A stretch of DNA of 64,000 nt from Sporobacter sp963663605 (GCA_963663605.2 CAXXVF010000002.1:620001-684000); one strand, 5' to 3'. Shown: positions 42,457 through 51,036, counted from the stretch's first letter. The notes: generated by a model from the sequence alone, not told the origin. Translations and numbers: made by a program.

Positions 42457-43674
42457 TCACGCGTCGCGATCATCCTTCATCCGTTCGAGCTTTTTCTTCA
42501 GCTTCTTCTTGTTGATTATGAAGACAACGAGCGCCGCCAAAATTGGGATTATCATCATCAGGTACATGATCTCGTATCCTGCAATTTCATTGCCTGTATG
42601 CGTATTGACGCCGGTCACGACAAAACCGGCGAATATTGGCCCCACAATGTAGCCTGTATCCAGGCCGATGTAGTTGGTGTTGCTGGCCGCCCCGCGTTTT
42701 TCAGCGGGGACAAGCTGCAAAGCCAGCGCCATCAGAATCGGCACGCAGATGCCGTACCCGAACGCGCTGACTACACCGGCGATCAGGAACATGGATAGTG
42801 TCTTTGCCATACTGATCAAAACGAAAGAGACCCCGAAAAGCACAAGTCCCGGAATGATCGCCTTATCCGCGCCGTATTTGTCCGCGATCTTTCCGCTCAG
42901 CGGCCGTGAAACCAATAGCGCAATGGCATACGCCGTGAAATACAGGCCGATATTCTCGACGCCGCGCAGGCCGCCGTAAATAGCCATAAAAAAACTGATG
43001 CTGCTGAATGCGATCGTGCTTAAGGACGTAATGATCGCTGGCACGATGATATCCGGTACAATGATCCTTTTGGGCTGGAGTCTGAATTTTGATTTTTTTG
43101 GCGTCGCGGTTGATTTAAGCTGCAGCGTCAAAAGAAAAGCTACGAAAATAAACGCCGCTACGATCAGGAACGTCGCGTTGTATCCGATCGAACCGGAAAG
43201 CGCGAGGCCGACGGAAGGTCCGACAGCCGTAGCGACCGCCTGCCCGAGCGTAAAGACGCCCAGGCCGGACGCCAGTTTGCTCTCCGGTAGCGCGCTGCTC
43301 GCCATCGCCATGCTCAAAGGCGCGGCTACGCCGATGCCCATACCATGGATCAGCCGCGATATGATAATCACCGCAACGCTTTTTGAGACGCCATAGCCGA
43401 TAAACGCCAGTACGATAAGCCCGAGCGCCAGGGTCATCAGCCGGTTCTTCCTGTAATAATCCATAGCTGGCCCCGAAAATGGCCGGATACCCAGCGACGT
43501 GACTGCAAACATGCTCGAAACGACGCCAACGACGGCCGCCGTGGCGCCCATGCTGTCCGTATACTTGGGTATGAGTATATTCATCATAAAGTGCGCGATG
43601 TTGAACATAACGGTTATGATCGCTATGCGCGTGAATTTAGCATTCCATATTTTTTCTTCAGTTTTTTTGTTCAT
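42457..43674 (-). CDS. MFS transporter
   Basis: A 405-residue transporter with 12 helices. Motif A is visible after helix 2 (GIRPFSGPAMDYYRKNRLM), with a second copy in the C-terminal half (VSRPLSGKIADKYGADKA). The layout matches drug/multidrug H+ antiporter-like MFS proteins. A lysine/arginine-rich C-terminal tail ends the protein. Substrate unknown. A promoter with a palindrome over the -35 box lies upstream, so it is probably controlled by a repressor encoded elsewhere. Confidence 0.9.
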   Translation of the reverse strand: MNKKTEEKIWNAKFTRIAIITVMFNIAHFMMNILIPKYTDSMGATAAVVGVVSSMFAVTSLGIRPFSGPAMDYYRKNRLMTLALGLIVLAFIGYGVSKSVAVIIISRLIHGMGIGVAAPLSMAMASSALPESKLASGLGVFTLGQAVATAVGPSVGLALSGSIGYNATFLIVAAFIFVAFLLTLQLKSTATPKKSKFRLQPKRIIVPDIIVPAIITSLSTIAFSSISFFMAIYGGLRGVENIGLYFTAYAIALLVSRPLSGKIADKYGADKAIIPGLVLFGVSFVLISMAKTLSMFLIAGVVSAFGYGICVPILMALALQLVPAEKRGAASNTNYIGLDTGYIVGPIFAGFVVTGVNTHTGNEIAGYEIMYLMMIIPILAALVVFIINKKKLKKKLERMKDDRDA

Positions 43675-43724
43675 ATTCTCTTTAGCATATCCCTGTTTCT
43701 TTGATTATTTATTCTTATAATAAA

Positions 43725-43753
43725 AGTATAGATATTATGTTTACATTTGTAAA
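43725..43753 (-). promoter_or_regulatory. MFS gene promoter with palindrome over the -35 box
   Basis: On the minus strand TTTACA (43748-43753) and TATACT (43725-43730) are 17 bp apart. The -35 overlaps the palindrome TTTACATTTGTAAA (43740-43753), a likely repressor site. Confidence 0.6.
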
Positions 43754-43938
43754 TGTTAAAAACTCATAATAAACAGCATGGTTTTCACGATATTTTTATT
43801 TTTCTCAGATAATCACCGTTTATTTTTATGTTAATTTTTGCGCAATATATCATATGCAGCGATAATTTTGCCGTACCCCGGCGAAGCCTGTCTTCTTGCA
43901 AAGTATTATCATCCCTGTCTGTCTGAGGTAAATAAAAA

Positions 43939-43967
43939 ACTCCCCCGCCCTTTTGGGGCAGAGGAGT
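43939..43967 (-). terminator. Terminator-like repeat, copy 1
   Basis: ACTCC...GGAGT with inner GCCC/GGGC pairs forms a stem-loop followed by a T run on the minus strand, after the small lipoprotein gene. A related sequence occurs at 44575 and a weaker one near 45527. Confidence 0.7.
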
Positions 43968-43994
43968 AAATTTAACAATACTTATTTTCAGAAT

Positions 43995-44375
43995 TTAACT
44001 TATTTTTTCAAAAACAAATTCCAAACCGCCATAGTTTAGTATCAATTCACCTTCAGCCAGCTCCATATCTCTTTCGCCGCCCACATTAATCTCAATTGAT
44101 GCGCCGTCCTGTGCGTATGTACCTGTTTCAGTTGCTCCGTTTGACTGAACATCTACCGCTCCGTCTGTTTTAAATGAATATATGATCTCTCCATAAACAG
44201 CAATATCGTCACCTGTTTTTTCAGTATTGCCATCTATAATTTTATAGACCTGCCAGGTAGTTCCTTCCACAGAAGCAGCTTCAGAAGCAGCATCCTCGGA
44301 TTTTTCACCGCTGCAGCCAACAATCATAATACAGATCATCATAGCTGCCATTATTAATCCTATTGTCTTTTTCAA
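43995..44375 (-). CDS. Small lipoprotein, unknown function
   Basis: A 126-residue lipoprotein. I start at the TTG at 44375, with GGAGG eight bases upstream; an earlier TTG at 44390 overlaps that site. The signal ends in the lipobox IVGC (Cys21). The mature part (GTTWQVYKIIDGN, IIYSFKTDGAVDVQSNG, GTYAQDGASIEINV) is built of short beta strands, like the lipocalin-like small lipoproteins common in gut Clostridia. Function unknown. Confidence 0.75.
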   Translation of the reverse strand: MKKTIGLIMAAMMICIMIVGCSGEKSEDAASEAASVEGTTWQVYKIIDGNTEKTGDDIAVYGEIIYSFKTDGAVDVQSNGATETGTYAQDGASIEINVGGERDMELAEGELILNYGGLEFVFEKIS

Positions 44376-44574
44376 TTCTTGATCCTCCAAATAATTCTAT
44401 TGTTAAAAAAATCGCGGCAAGCCGCCACAAAAAAATTATAGTATTGGATACAGAGTATTTCTATTACCCCTCGTGGAATATAGGGGTTATTTTTGCTGTT
44501 GATGATTGAGAAAAGAAGTAGTTTATATATAATAAGAAAAGAAATATTCTTTAATTTATCACATACAATAAAGC

Positions 44575-44602
44575 AACTCCCCACCCTTTTAGGCAGAGGA
44601 GT
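44575..44602 (-). terminator. Terminator-like repeat, copy 2 (after the MscS gene)
   Basis: AACTCCCCACCC and GGCAGAGGAGT pair imperfectly around TTTTA. It resembles copy 1 closely. It lies 35 bp past the MscS stop on the minus strand. Confidence 0.6.
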
Positions 44603-44637
44603 AAAGCGGTTTAACCGGCTCTTCTATATATCAGTTG

Positions 44638-45441
44638 TTATACATTATCCGGATTATTGACATGAACGTCCATTTGCGGATACGGGATAGTAATTTTTTC
44701 TGCATCAAAGCGTTCTTTTACTTTTTCAATGATATCAAAATGTACCGTCCAGTAATCCGCGGACTTGACCCATACTCTCACCGCATACATAACGGCGCTG
44801 TCCCCATGGGCCGACATTCTTACGAACGGTTCGGGTTCTTCAAGCACCAGCGGATGATCTGCCGCCACATCGGATAATACGCTTATGACTTTCTTGTAAT
44901 CCGCATCATATCCCGCGCCAAACTCCAGATCGACCCGACGCGTTTCCTTTTCGGAATAGTTTACTATGCTTGCGTTGGAAAGGCTTCCGTTTGGTATCCG
45001 TATCACCTTATTGTCGAGGGTAATGATATCGGTATACAAAATCTGAACCGCCTCGACCGTGCCGGTTTGACCGGCGGCTTCAATAAAATCACCGACTTTG
45101 AAAGGCCGCGTAATGATTATCAGCACACCCCCGGCGAAGTTTGCCAAAGACCCCTGAAAAGCCAACCCGATTGCCAGACCCACCGCGCCGAAAAGTGCGA
45201 CAAAGGACGTCGTGTCTATACCAAGAATACCGATTATTGCAACGATCAATAATACCTTCAGCAAAGCGCTGACTGTAGATTTTACAAACGGTTTTAATGT
45301 TGCGTCCAAGCCTTTTTTGTCGATCAGTTTTCCTATAAATTTTGTGATCCATTTAATCAAAATCAGCCCGACAATAAGTACTACAATTGCAAAAACAATA
45401 CTTTTTATTACCGGCAACGCAATAGTTAATAAATCCAGCAC
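44638..45441 (-). CDS. Small-conductance mechanosensitive channel (MscS family)
   Basis: A 267-residue channel of the minimal three-helix MscS type. Helices lie at about 10-32, 55-75 and 80-110. The pore helix TM3 is the Gly/Ala-rich ALFGAVGLAIGLAFQGSLANFAGGVLI. The beta domain follows (RPFKVGDFIEAAGQTGTVEAV, NKVIRIPNGSLSNASIVNYS). It opens under membrane tension to release solutes in osmotic downshock. It starts at GTG with AAGGATG upstream. A 19-bp palindrome (45463-45481) lies just upstream. Confidence 0.94.
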   Translation of the reverse strand: MLDLLTIALPVIKSIVFAIVVLIVGLILIKWITKFIGKLIDKKGLDATLKPFVKSTVSALLKVLLIVAIIGILGIDTTSFVALFGAVGLAIGLAFQGSLANFAGGVLIIITRPFKVGDFIEAAGQTGTVEAVQILYTDIITLDNKVIRIPNGSLSNASIVNYSEKETRRVDLEFGAGYDADYKKVISVLSDVAADHPLVLEEPEPFVRMSAHGDSAVMYAVRVWVKSADYWTVHFDIIEKVKERFDAEKITIPYPQMDVHVNNPDNV

Positions 45442-45462
45442 TGGTTACACATCCTTTGTATT

Positions 45463-45481
45463 CTTAAATATGATATTTAAG
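45463..45481. promoter_or_regulatory. Palindrome upstream of the MscS gene
   Basis: CTTAAATA-tga-TATTTAAG is a perfect 8-bp inverted repeat with a 3-bp centre, 22 bp upstream of the start codon. It is a candidate operator or leader hairpin. Confidence 0.4.
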
Positions 45482-45578
45482 TGAATTCCGTATCTATTAA
45501 ATAATACCATGCTGTATTATTAATAACAACTCCCTGCACTTTCTTGCAGCAGAGCAATTGTTATTCCTTCTCCAAAGA

Positions 45579-45618
45579 AAAAAGACTCTTTTGTCCGGCA
45601 GACAAAAGAGTCTTTTTC
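45579..45618 (-). terminator. Strong terminator of the tRNA operon
   Basis: AAAAGACTCTTTTGTC and GACAAAAGAGTCTTTT pair perfectly over 16 bp with a 6-nt loop. A T run follows on the minus strand, just after the last tRNA-Gly gene. Confidence 0.93.
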
Positions 45619-45619
45619 G

Positions 45620-45695
45620 TGGAGCGGGCGACGAGGCTCGAACTCGCTACCTCCACCTTGGCAAGGTGGCGCTCTACCAGATGAGCTACGCCCGC
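45620..45695 (-). tRNA. tRNA-Gly (anticodon GCC), copy 1
   Basis: 76 nt with encoded CCA. The acceptor GCGGGCG pairs with CGCCCGC and the discriminator is T. The anticodon loop is TTGCCAA with anticodon GCC. Last tRNA of a six-gene minus-strand operon. It differs from copy 2 by a compensated pair at position 7-66. Confidence 0.97.
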
Positions 45696-45782
45696 AAAAT
45701 ATTCAGTTTAATACTTGCGCTATTTAGAATATAAAAAGCCTGCAATCCATTATGCCGCAATGGTCTGCAGGCTTATATTCTT

Positions 45783-45857
45783 TGGAGGCGACACCCGGAT
45801 TTGAACCGGGGAATCAGGGTTTTGCAGACCCATGCCTTACCACTTGGCTATGTCGCC
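45783..45857 (-). tRNA. tRNA-Cys (anticodon GCA)
   Basis: 75 nt with encoded CCA. The acceptor GGCGACA pairs with TGTCGCC. The anticodon loop is CTGCAAA with anticodon GCA. It is flanked by stem-loops at 45725-45780 and 45863-45888 that may act in processing. Confidence 0.97.
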
Positions 45858-45888
45858 GGACTAAAAACAGGCGCCCAAGCGCCTGTTT

Positions 45889-45964
45889 TGGAGCGGGCAA
45901 CGAGGCTCGAACTCGCTACCTCCACCTTGGCAAGGTGGCGCTCTACCAGATGAGCTATGCCCGC
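45889..45964 (-). tRNA. tRNA-Gly (anticodon GCC), copy 2
   Basis: 76 nt with encoded CCA. The acceptor GCGGGCA pairs with TGCCCGC. Otherwise it is identical to copy 1, so the only change is an A-T for G-C pair at 7-66. Confidence 0.97.
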
Positions 45965-46014
45965 GTATCGCGCAATATCATATTATGAAATTATTCATCT
46001 ATGTTGACTGCGCG

Positions 46015-46090
<76 letters not shown>

Positions 46091-46115
46091 ATGTCGGGCA
46101 CGATTGCGCCCGTTT

Positions 46116-46192
46116 TGGCGACCCAGAACGGGCTCGAACCGTCGACCTCCAGCGTGACAGGCTGGCGTTCTAACCAACTGAACTACTGGGCC
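46116..46192 (-). tRNA. tRNA-Asp (anticodon GTC)
   Basis: 77 nt with encoded CCA. The acceptor GGCCCAG pairs with CTGGGTC, and the discriminator is G, as expected for Asp. The anticodon loop is CTGTCAC with anticodon GTC. Confidence 0.97.
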
Positions 46193-46199
46193 GTATAGA

Positions 46200-46275
46200 T
46201 GGTGGGAACAACAGGGCTCGAACCTGTGACCCCATGCTTGTAAGGCATGTGCTCTCCCAGCTGAGCTATGCTCCC
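46200..46275 (-). tRNA. tRNA-Val (anticodon TAC)
   Basis: 76 nt with encoded CCA. The acceptor GGGAGCA pairs with TGTTCCC. The anticodon loop is CTTACAA with anticodon TAC. First tRNA of the operon, only 7 bp from tRNA-Asp. Confidence 0.97.
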
Positions 46276-46302
46276 CAAAGCTGCCTTGCGGCGACTTTTG
46301 CT

Positions 46303-46331
46303 ATTATACAAAAAGAACGGTACGTTGTCAA
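46303..46331 (-). promoter_or_regulatory. Perfect-consensus promoter of the tRNA operon
   Basis: On the minus strand TTGACA (46326-46331) and TATAAT (46303-46308) are exactly 17 bp apart, a perfect sigma-A consensus. It lies about 20 bp upstream of the expected start for tRNA-Val, as in stable RNA operons. Confidence 0.93.
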
Positions 46332-46421
46332 CAGAAATTATTGTGTTTTTCTTCCGCTGGCAAAACGCGCTGCAAAACCTATACACAGGGGCATTTTCAC
46401 GTTTTATGACGTTTGTCTCGT

Positions 46422-47294
46422 TTAATGTTTTTTTCGATACGTTTCGATCTCGTCCGGCACTACGGAATAAACGATATCGCAGAACTGGCATGTGACCTCG
46501 ACCGGCTCGCCCTTTTTTTTGATGTCCTCCAGCTCTTCCCCGCCGATGCTGGAAACAGCCGCTAAAACCCTGTCCCGGCTGCAGTAGCACCGGTATTCAA
46601 CGGGCGCGCGTTCGAGTATTTTCGGCTGAAGGCCTGCCATTACAGCGCACACCAGCTTTTCGGCGTCTCCTTCTTTGAGGACATCCGTTACCGGCCCCGT
46701 CTGTTTTACGTTACTCTCCAGCGCGTCTATCAGGTTTTCCGGCGCGCCCGGAAGAAGCGAAACGATATATCCGCCGGACGCTGTTACAGACTGGTCCCGC
46801 CCGACGAGTACGCCAAGCCCGACGGCGGACGGCGTTTGCTCGCTTTCGAAGAAGTACCGCGTGAGGTCCTCGGCGATCTCCCCGCTTACAAGCCGCGTTG
46901 TACCGATATACGGCTCCTTTAGACCCAAGTCCTTTATGACCGTCAGCGTACCGTCTGTGCCGACGGCCGCGCCCACATCGAGTTTCCCGCTGTATTTACG
47001 CGGCACGTCCACAAACGGATTCTGGACATATCCGCGCACGTTCCCCTCGCTGTCGGAAACCGCGATGATATTTCCGATCGGGCCGCCGCCCGATATCCGC
47101 ACCGTCACCGAGGCCTTCCCGTCCTTGAGCGTATGCCCGATCATCGAAGCCGCTGCCAGCGTGCGTCCCAACGCCGCCGTCGCTACCGGCAGCGTTTTGT
47201 GTATACACCGCGCGCGTTCCGTTATATCTCGCGTTGATACGGCGGATATTTGAACAAAGCCGTCCTGTGAGACGGCACGTATGATTTCGTCCAT
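46422..47294 (-). CDS. hslO: Redox-regulated chaperonin Hsp33
   Basis: A 290-residue holdase chaperone activated by oxidation. The N-terminal domain is typical (DEIIRAVSQDGFVQISAVST, GRTLAAASMIG). The C-terminal zinc redox switch has C236-x-C238 and C269-x-x-C272. In the reduced state these bind zinc; oxidation releases it and unfolds the linker. I use the ATG at 47294, with GGAAGGT upstream; an upstream extension overlaps the methyltransferase end and has no family match. It is in an apparent operon with the methyltransferase and yerC. Confidence 0.95.
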   Translation of the reverse strand: MDEIIRAVSQDGFVQISAVSTRDITERARCIHKTLPVATAALGRTLAAASMIGHTLKDGKASVTVRISGGGPIGNIIAVSDSEGNVRGYVQNPFVDVPRKYSGKLDVGAAVGTDGTLTVIKDLGLKEPYIGTTRLVSGEIAEDLTRYFFESEQTPSAVGLGVLVGRDQSVTASGGYIVSLLPGAPENLIDALESNVKQTGPVTDVLKEGDAEKLVCAVMAGLQPKILERAPVEYRCYCSRDRVLAAVSSIGGEELEDIKKKGEPVEVTCQFCDIVYSVVPDEIETYRKKH

Positions 47295-47310
47295 AGTTAC
47301 CTTCCCGAAT

Positions 47311-48051
47311 TTATTCCGGTTTTCGCGCTGTGAAAAATATCCGGCGCGCGCTTTCAGGCGGCGCCTCAAACGTCATGTCTCCATAGTACTTCACACCGCA
47401 AAACCCCTGTTTTGTGAGCAGTGTTTCCAGTCCGGCCGGATCATATGCGTACTCGGTATGCTCCGTCGTGTTCCGGACCCATCTGCTTCCGTCACGCGTA
47501 AAAAGATCCGTGACGTAACCGCACGCGTTTTGCCTGTCGTCAAAATCGGCGCGCCATACACAGTACACACCGTCGGACTCGTCTATAAAAATCTCCCCGT
47601 CCATGCGTCTGAGCGCCCCGGGGGTCAGGATATCGAAAACAAAAAGCCCGCCGGGCTCTAAAAACAGCAGGACCCTGCGCAGCACCTCGCCAAGCATTTC
47701 CGGCTCGATGTGATTTATGCCGTCCAGCGTGCATACGGCGGCGTCCACCGTACCGTACAGGTCGAGGCTCTGCATCGGCTGGTTTATGAACATCGGCGCG
47801 TTTTCCATATCCAAGGCTTTACCGGCGGCGACGGCCAGCATTTCCGGCGACATATCCGCGCCGATCATATCAAAGCCGCGCTCTGCCAAAAGGCATGTGA
47901 GCGTCCCCGTGCCGCACGCCAGGTCGAGTACGGATTTAACGCGCGCGTTCTCTTTAAAAAACAGCGCCTGGAGATAATCGGCCGTCTGCTCATAGGGAAC
48001 GTCGCGCGTTAAAATATCGTAGTTTTGCGCCAGCGCATCGTATGCGCTCAT
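47311..48051 (-). CDS. Class I SAM-dependent methyltransferase
   Basis: A 246-residue methyltransferase. Motif I is VLDLACGTGTLTCLLAERG at about residues 39-57, with the acidic residue of the next strand in GADMSPEMLAVA. It matches the Methyltransf_25/11 type, and the N-terminus YDALAQNYDILTRDVPYEQ is common in a clostridial subgroup. Substrate unknown. It overlaps the upstream yerC-like gene by 4 bp (ATGA), so translation is coupled. GGAGG precedes ATG. Confidence 0.9.
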   Translation of the reverse strand: MSAYDALAQNYDILTRDVPYEQTADYLQALFFKENARVKSVLDLACGTGTLTCLLAERGFDMIGADMSPEMLAVAAGKALDMENAPMFINQPMQSLDLYGTVDAAVCTLDGINHIEPEMLGEVLRRVLLFLEPGGLFVFDILTPGALRRMDGEIFIDESDGVYCVWRADFDDRQNACGYVTDLFTRDGSRWVRNTTEHTEYAYDPAGLETLLTKQGFCGVKYYGDMTFEAPPESARRIFFTARKPE

Positions 48052-48350
48052 TTTTTCTTATCCTCCAGCCTTTTAAATGCGACATCGTAGCCGTCCGCGC
48101 CGTACATCAGGCTGCGGTTTACCCGGCTGATTGTCGCGGAGGAAGCGCCCGTCTGCTCCAGGATGCTGTTATAGATATGTCCCTTGCTTAACAAAACGGC
48201 CACCTGATAGCGCTGCTCCATTGCGCGCAGCTCCGTAACCGAACACAGGTCGTCGAAAAAACGCATGCACTCGTCGACGGTCTTGAGCGTCAGGATCGCT
48301 TCATACATCTCGACATTTCTTTCTTTTTTATTCTTGAGACTTTTATTCAT
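48048..48350 (-). CDS. YerC/YecD-type TrpR-like DNA-binding protein
   Basis: A 100-residue member of the TrpR superfamily. The helix-turn-helix is seen in VLLSKGHIYNSILEQTGASS and ATISRVNRSLMYG. It matches the YerC/YecD group of Firmicutes, whose regulatory targets are not well known; no tryptophan genes are near. The first ATG (GAGG ten bases upstream) is preferred to an internal ATG 14 codons later. First gene of the yerC-methyltransferase-hslO cluster. Confidence 0.9.
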   Translation of the reverse strand: MNKSLKNKKERNVEMYEAILTLKTVDECMRFFDDLCSVTELRAMEQRYQVAVLLSKGHIYNSILEQTGASSATISRVNRSLMYGADGYDVAFKRLEDKKK

Positions 48351-48607
48351 AAAATAACAACCTCACATGCGCATAGCTGCGCTAAACATTATGTATCTTT
48401 TACCGTGCGGTTACCGATGCCCGCATTGCTTTCTGCAGTCTTCGTGCAAAAAAAAGCATCATCGCCATTTCGCGTATATCTGATGCGTGATTGCCTTCAA
48501 ACTGCTTACATTTCTTATATTACAGCACTAAAGCATTAAAGTAAAGAGTTTTTTTAACGCTTTTTGAGGCCCCGTCATATTGTAAAGCGAAGGGGCGTGA
48601 TTGATTC

Positions 48608-49252
48608 ATGATGCGTATCACGGAAGGCCGCATAGCCGAAGAACTCACTTATGAAGACATCGCCATGGTTTCAGCGGATTTCCGCTACCCGGTCGTTGAA
48701 AGTGAGAACGCGAAAGCGGATAAAAAAATCAACAGCTACTACCGTCATATCGCCAGAACGCTTATGCGGCGCGCCAAATACGAGCTTCTGCCCGATGCGG
48801 CCGACGAATGGCGGTTCGCCACGGAAAACGGTTACCCGTTCCGCCCGTTTGAGATCGTTATGAAATACACCGTCACTCAAAACAGCGACGATGTGCTGAG
48901 CCTGTATTACGACGTATATACGTACACGGGCGGCGCGCACGGCACGACCAAACGCAGCGGCGACACGTGGCGCGCCTGTACCGGCTGGTTCATGGAACTG
49001 TCGGATTTTTTCCCGCGCGGCACGAACTACAGGCGGATCCTTACCGACAACGCTGTAAAGATCGCTGCCGAACAGACCGCCGCCGGTACGCACCAGTATT
49101 TCGACAACTATCCGAAGCTTATTAAAAAGTATTTCAGCCCGTCCAAGTTCTACATACTGCCGTCGGCAATTGCGATCTTCTACGATCAGTACGCCATCGC
49201 GCCCGGCTACGAGGGTACGCCGGTATTCGAATATACGCAGCCGGACGAATAA
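48608..49252 (+). CDS. DUF3298/RsiV-like domain protein
   Basis: A 214-residue protein without a signal peptide or transmembrane helix. The central YYDVYTYTGGAHGTTKRSGDTW and the C-terminal YILPSAIAIFYDQYAIAPGY are hallmark blocks of the DUF3298/DUF4163 fold found in anti-sigma factor RsiV and in PdaC deacetylase. In RsiV this domain binds lysozyme outside the cell. Here, with no export signal, it may be a cytoplasmic version. No sigma factor gene is adjacent. Function unknown. Confidence 0.82.
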   Translation: MMRITEGRIAEELTYEDIAMVSADFRYPVVESENAKADKKINSYYRHIARTLMRRAKYELLPDAADEWRFATENGYPFRPFEIVMKYTVTQNSDDVLSLYYDVYTYTGGAHGTTKRSGDTWRACTGWFMELSDFFPRGTNYRRILTDNAVKIAAEQTAAGTHQYFDNYPKLIKKYFSPSKFYILPSAIAIFYDQYAIAPGYEGTPVFEYTQPDE

Positions 49253-49286
49253 TCACAACCGGGCAAACGCCCGCGTCCAAAACGGT

Positions 49287-49326
49287 ACCGGACCATGTGC
49301 ATTCCGCCTATGGTCCGGTTTTTTGT
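49287..49326 (+). terminator. Terminator of the RsiV-like gene
   Basis: ACCGGACCAT and ATGGTCCGGT form a perfect 10-bp stem with a 13-nt loop. A T run follows on the plus strand. Confidence 0.88.
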
Positions 49327-49354
49327 ATGTGTTTCTGCACGATTTATTAAATCA

Positions 49355-50329
49355 TCAGCTCATCAGCGCATCCTGCATCAGGCACGCATCCTCGTCGAGC
49401 CCCTTTTTCATATTGAGCGCCGTTTCCAGATCGTAATCGACGCAGCTCTCGCCGTTTAAACAGACGGCCCTGTTGAACACGCCGTCCGCTAAAAGCCGTA
49501 CAGCCTTATAGCCCATGCGGGAAGCCGTCACGCGGTCCCTGACGAGCGGCGTGCCGCCGCGCTGGATATGCCCCAGCGTCGTTACCCGCGTCTCGACGCC
49601 TGTCGTCTGCTTGATCTTTGCCGCGATCTCATGCGCCGAACCCGCGCCCTCCGCGACGATGACCGTAAAATGGTCGTGTCCGTCAAGCCGCGCGTTTCTG
49701 ATGCGGTCGGCGACGTCTTCTTCGAAGTCGATCTCCATCTCCGGTATGAGCGTCACCGTCGCCCCGGTGGCGATGCCGACGTTGAGCGCCAGATGCCCCG
49801 CTTTATGTCCCATGACCTCCACAACCGAGCACCGTTCATGCGACTGCATCGTATCGTCGAGCTTGTCCACAGCGTCTATGGCCGTATTGCAGGCCGTATC
49901 GAAACCGATCGTATACGTCGTGCAGCCGATATCGTTATCGATCGTGCCCGGCAGGCAGACGACCGGTATGCCGAACTTCGACAGCGCCAGCGCGCCCCTG
50001 TAGGAACCGTCTCCGCCGATGATGACCATACCGTCGATCCCCATGAACCGGCAGTTGTCCGCCCCGCGTTTCTGGCCTTTTTTCGTCATGAACTCGGGAC
50101 TTCTCGCCGTATAAAGGCGCGTACCGCCCAGCGCCGTGATCTCGGCCACATCCTCTGCGGTCATCTGCACGATATCCCCGCCGATAAGCCCGTTGTACCC
50201 GCGCCGTATGCCGACGCACTCGATACCAAGATGAAGCGCCGTCAGGACGACGGCCCGGATGGCCGCGTTCATTCCCGGCGCGTCGCCGCCGGAGGTCAGG
50301 ACACCGATCCGTTTAACGCTGTGTTCCAT
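49355..50329 (-). CDS. pfkA: ATP-dependent 6-phosphofructokinase
   Basis: A 324-residue glycolytic enzyme converting fructose-6-phosphate to fructose-1,6-bisphosphate. The N-terminus is IGVLTSGGDAPGMNAAIRAV. The nucleotide motif is GGDGSYRG and the catalytic one PGTIDNDIGCT. Glycine after GGD and after the P of PGTIDND indicate ATP rather than pyrophosphate use. The fructose-phosphate motif is MGHKAGHLAL. ATG at 50329 is preferred over an in-frame GTG nine bases upstream because GGGGTG is correctly spaced to it. It lies 41 bp downstream of a radical-SAM-linked gene on the same strand. Confidence 0.95.
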   Translation of the reverse strand: MEHSVKRIGVLTSGGDAPGMNAAIRAVVLTALHLGIECVGIRRGYNGLIGGDIVQMTAEDVAEITALGGTRLYTARSPEFMTKKGQKRGADNCRFMGIDGMVIIGGDGSYRGALALSKFGIPVVCLPGTIDNDIGCTTYTIGFDTACNTAIDAVDKLDDTMQSHERCSVVEVMGHKAGHLALNVGIATGATVTLIPEMEIDFEEDVADRIRNARLDGHDHFTVIVAEGAGSAHEIAAKIKQTTGVETRVTTLGHIQRGGTPLVRDRVTASRMGYKAVRLLADGVFNRAVCLNGESCVDYDLETALNMKKGLDEDACLMQDALMS

Positions 50330-50370
50330 AACATGCACCCCGCTTTTTTATATGTCGATTCTCAGGCTGT

Positions 50371-51036
50371 TTATCTGAAGACGGCGCCGCTTTCATCCAG
50401 TACCTCAAGCCGCGTAAAGGACGCGAAATCCGGCGTTTGCGCGCCTGTAAGATGCGTCCGGACCGCCTCGATGAGATACTTTGGATTGAGCGCCGGTTCC
50501 TGCGCGGATATGACCGCTTCTATAAGGATCTCTTCTTCGCCCGTCTGCGTGGCTTCAAACTGCTTTACGCAAGGTATTATGTCCGATTCCGCCGCGCCCT
50601 TTTTCGTCTTCTTTGTTATGATAAGGCTTTCCGCCCTGAATAACCCCTCCAGCGCGCCGGCCGTTCCGCCTGAAACGCCGTTGTCATAATCCAGCCGTCC
50701 TTCAATCTTCAGCCATTTGAGCGCATTGAATTTACGCACGGGCTCATATGCTTCAAGCGCCGTTATGCCCTCCGGCATCGCGCGGTTGAGGCGCTCCGTC
50801 ATATCGTGCGGCTCGATATCGCCTTCCAGCTGGAAATCCAGCAGCTCGCAGACGCTTTCCGTCCCGACCGACAGCGGCAGCGCAAAAGACATGACCGGAT
50901 GCGGGTTGAACCCCTCCGAGTGCTTAAGCCTGATATCCGCACGCAAAAACGCGCGCTGGAACGTGCGCATGAGGTCCAAATGCGACAGGAATTTCGCCCG
51001 GCCCGTCTTCTTGAATAACAGCCGCCGCCTAAGCAT
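50371..51036 (-). CDS. Radical SAM-linked protein, TIGR03936/DUF2344 family
   Basis: A 222-residue protein starting LRRRLLFKKTGRAKFLSHLD, with the typical FLSHLDLMRTFQRAFLRA and HSEGFNPHPVMSFALPLSVG blocks. This family nearly always lies directly downstream of the TIGR03960 radical SAM protein, and often is fused to it. The molecular function is unknown; an RNA-related role has been guessed. I chose ATG at 51036, with GGGAGG upstream. It overlaps the radical SAM gene end by 8 bp. Confidence 0.92.
   Translation of the reverse strand: MLRRRLLFKKTGRAKFLSHLDLMRTFQRAFLRADIRLKHSEGFNPHPVMSFALPLSVGTESVCELLDFQLEGDIEPHDMTERLNRAMPEGITALEAYEPVRKFNALKWLKIEGRLDYDNGVSGGTAGALEGLFRAESLIITKKTKKGAAESDIIPCVKQFEATQTGEEEILIEAVISAQEPALNPKYLIEAVRTHLTGAQTPDFASFTRLEVLDESGAVFR

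Larger units (their letters stand above)
43675..43994. other. Intergenic region upstream of the MFS gene
   Basis: 320 bp without a gene. It contains the MFS promoter/operator (43725-43753) and the terminator of the next small lipoprotein gene (43939-43967). The middle is AT-rich and featureless. Confidence 0.5.

Noticed and set aside
49568..50689. 373-residue plus-strand frame
   Set aside because: It is antisense to pfkA and the TIGR03936 gene, both of which have clear motifs.
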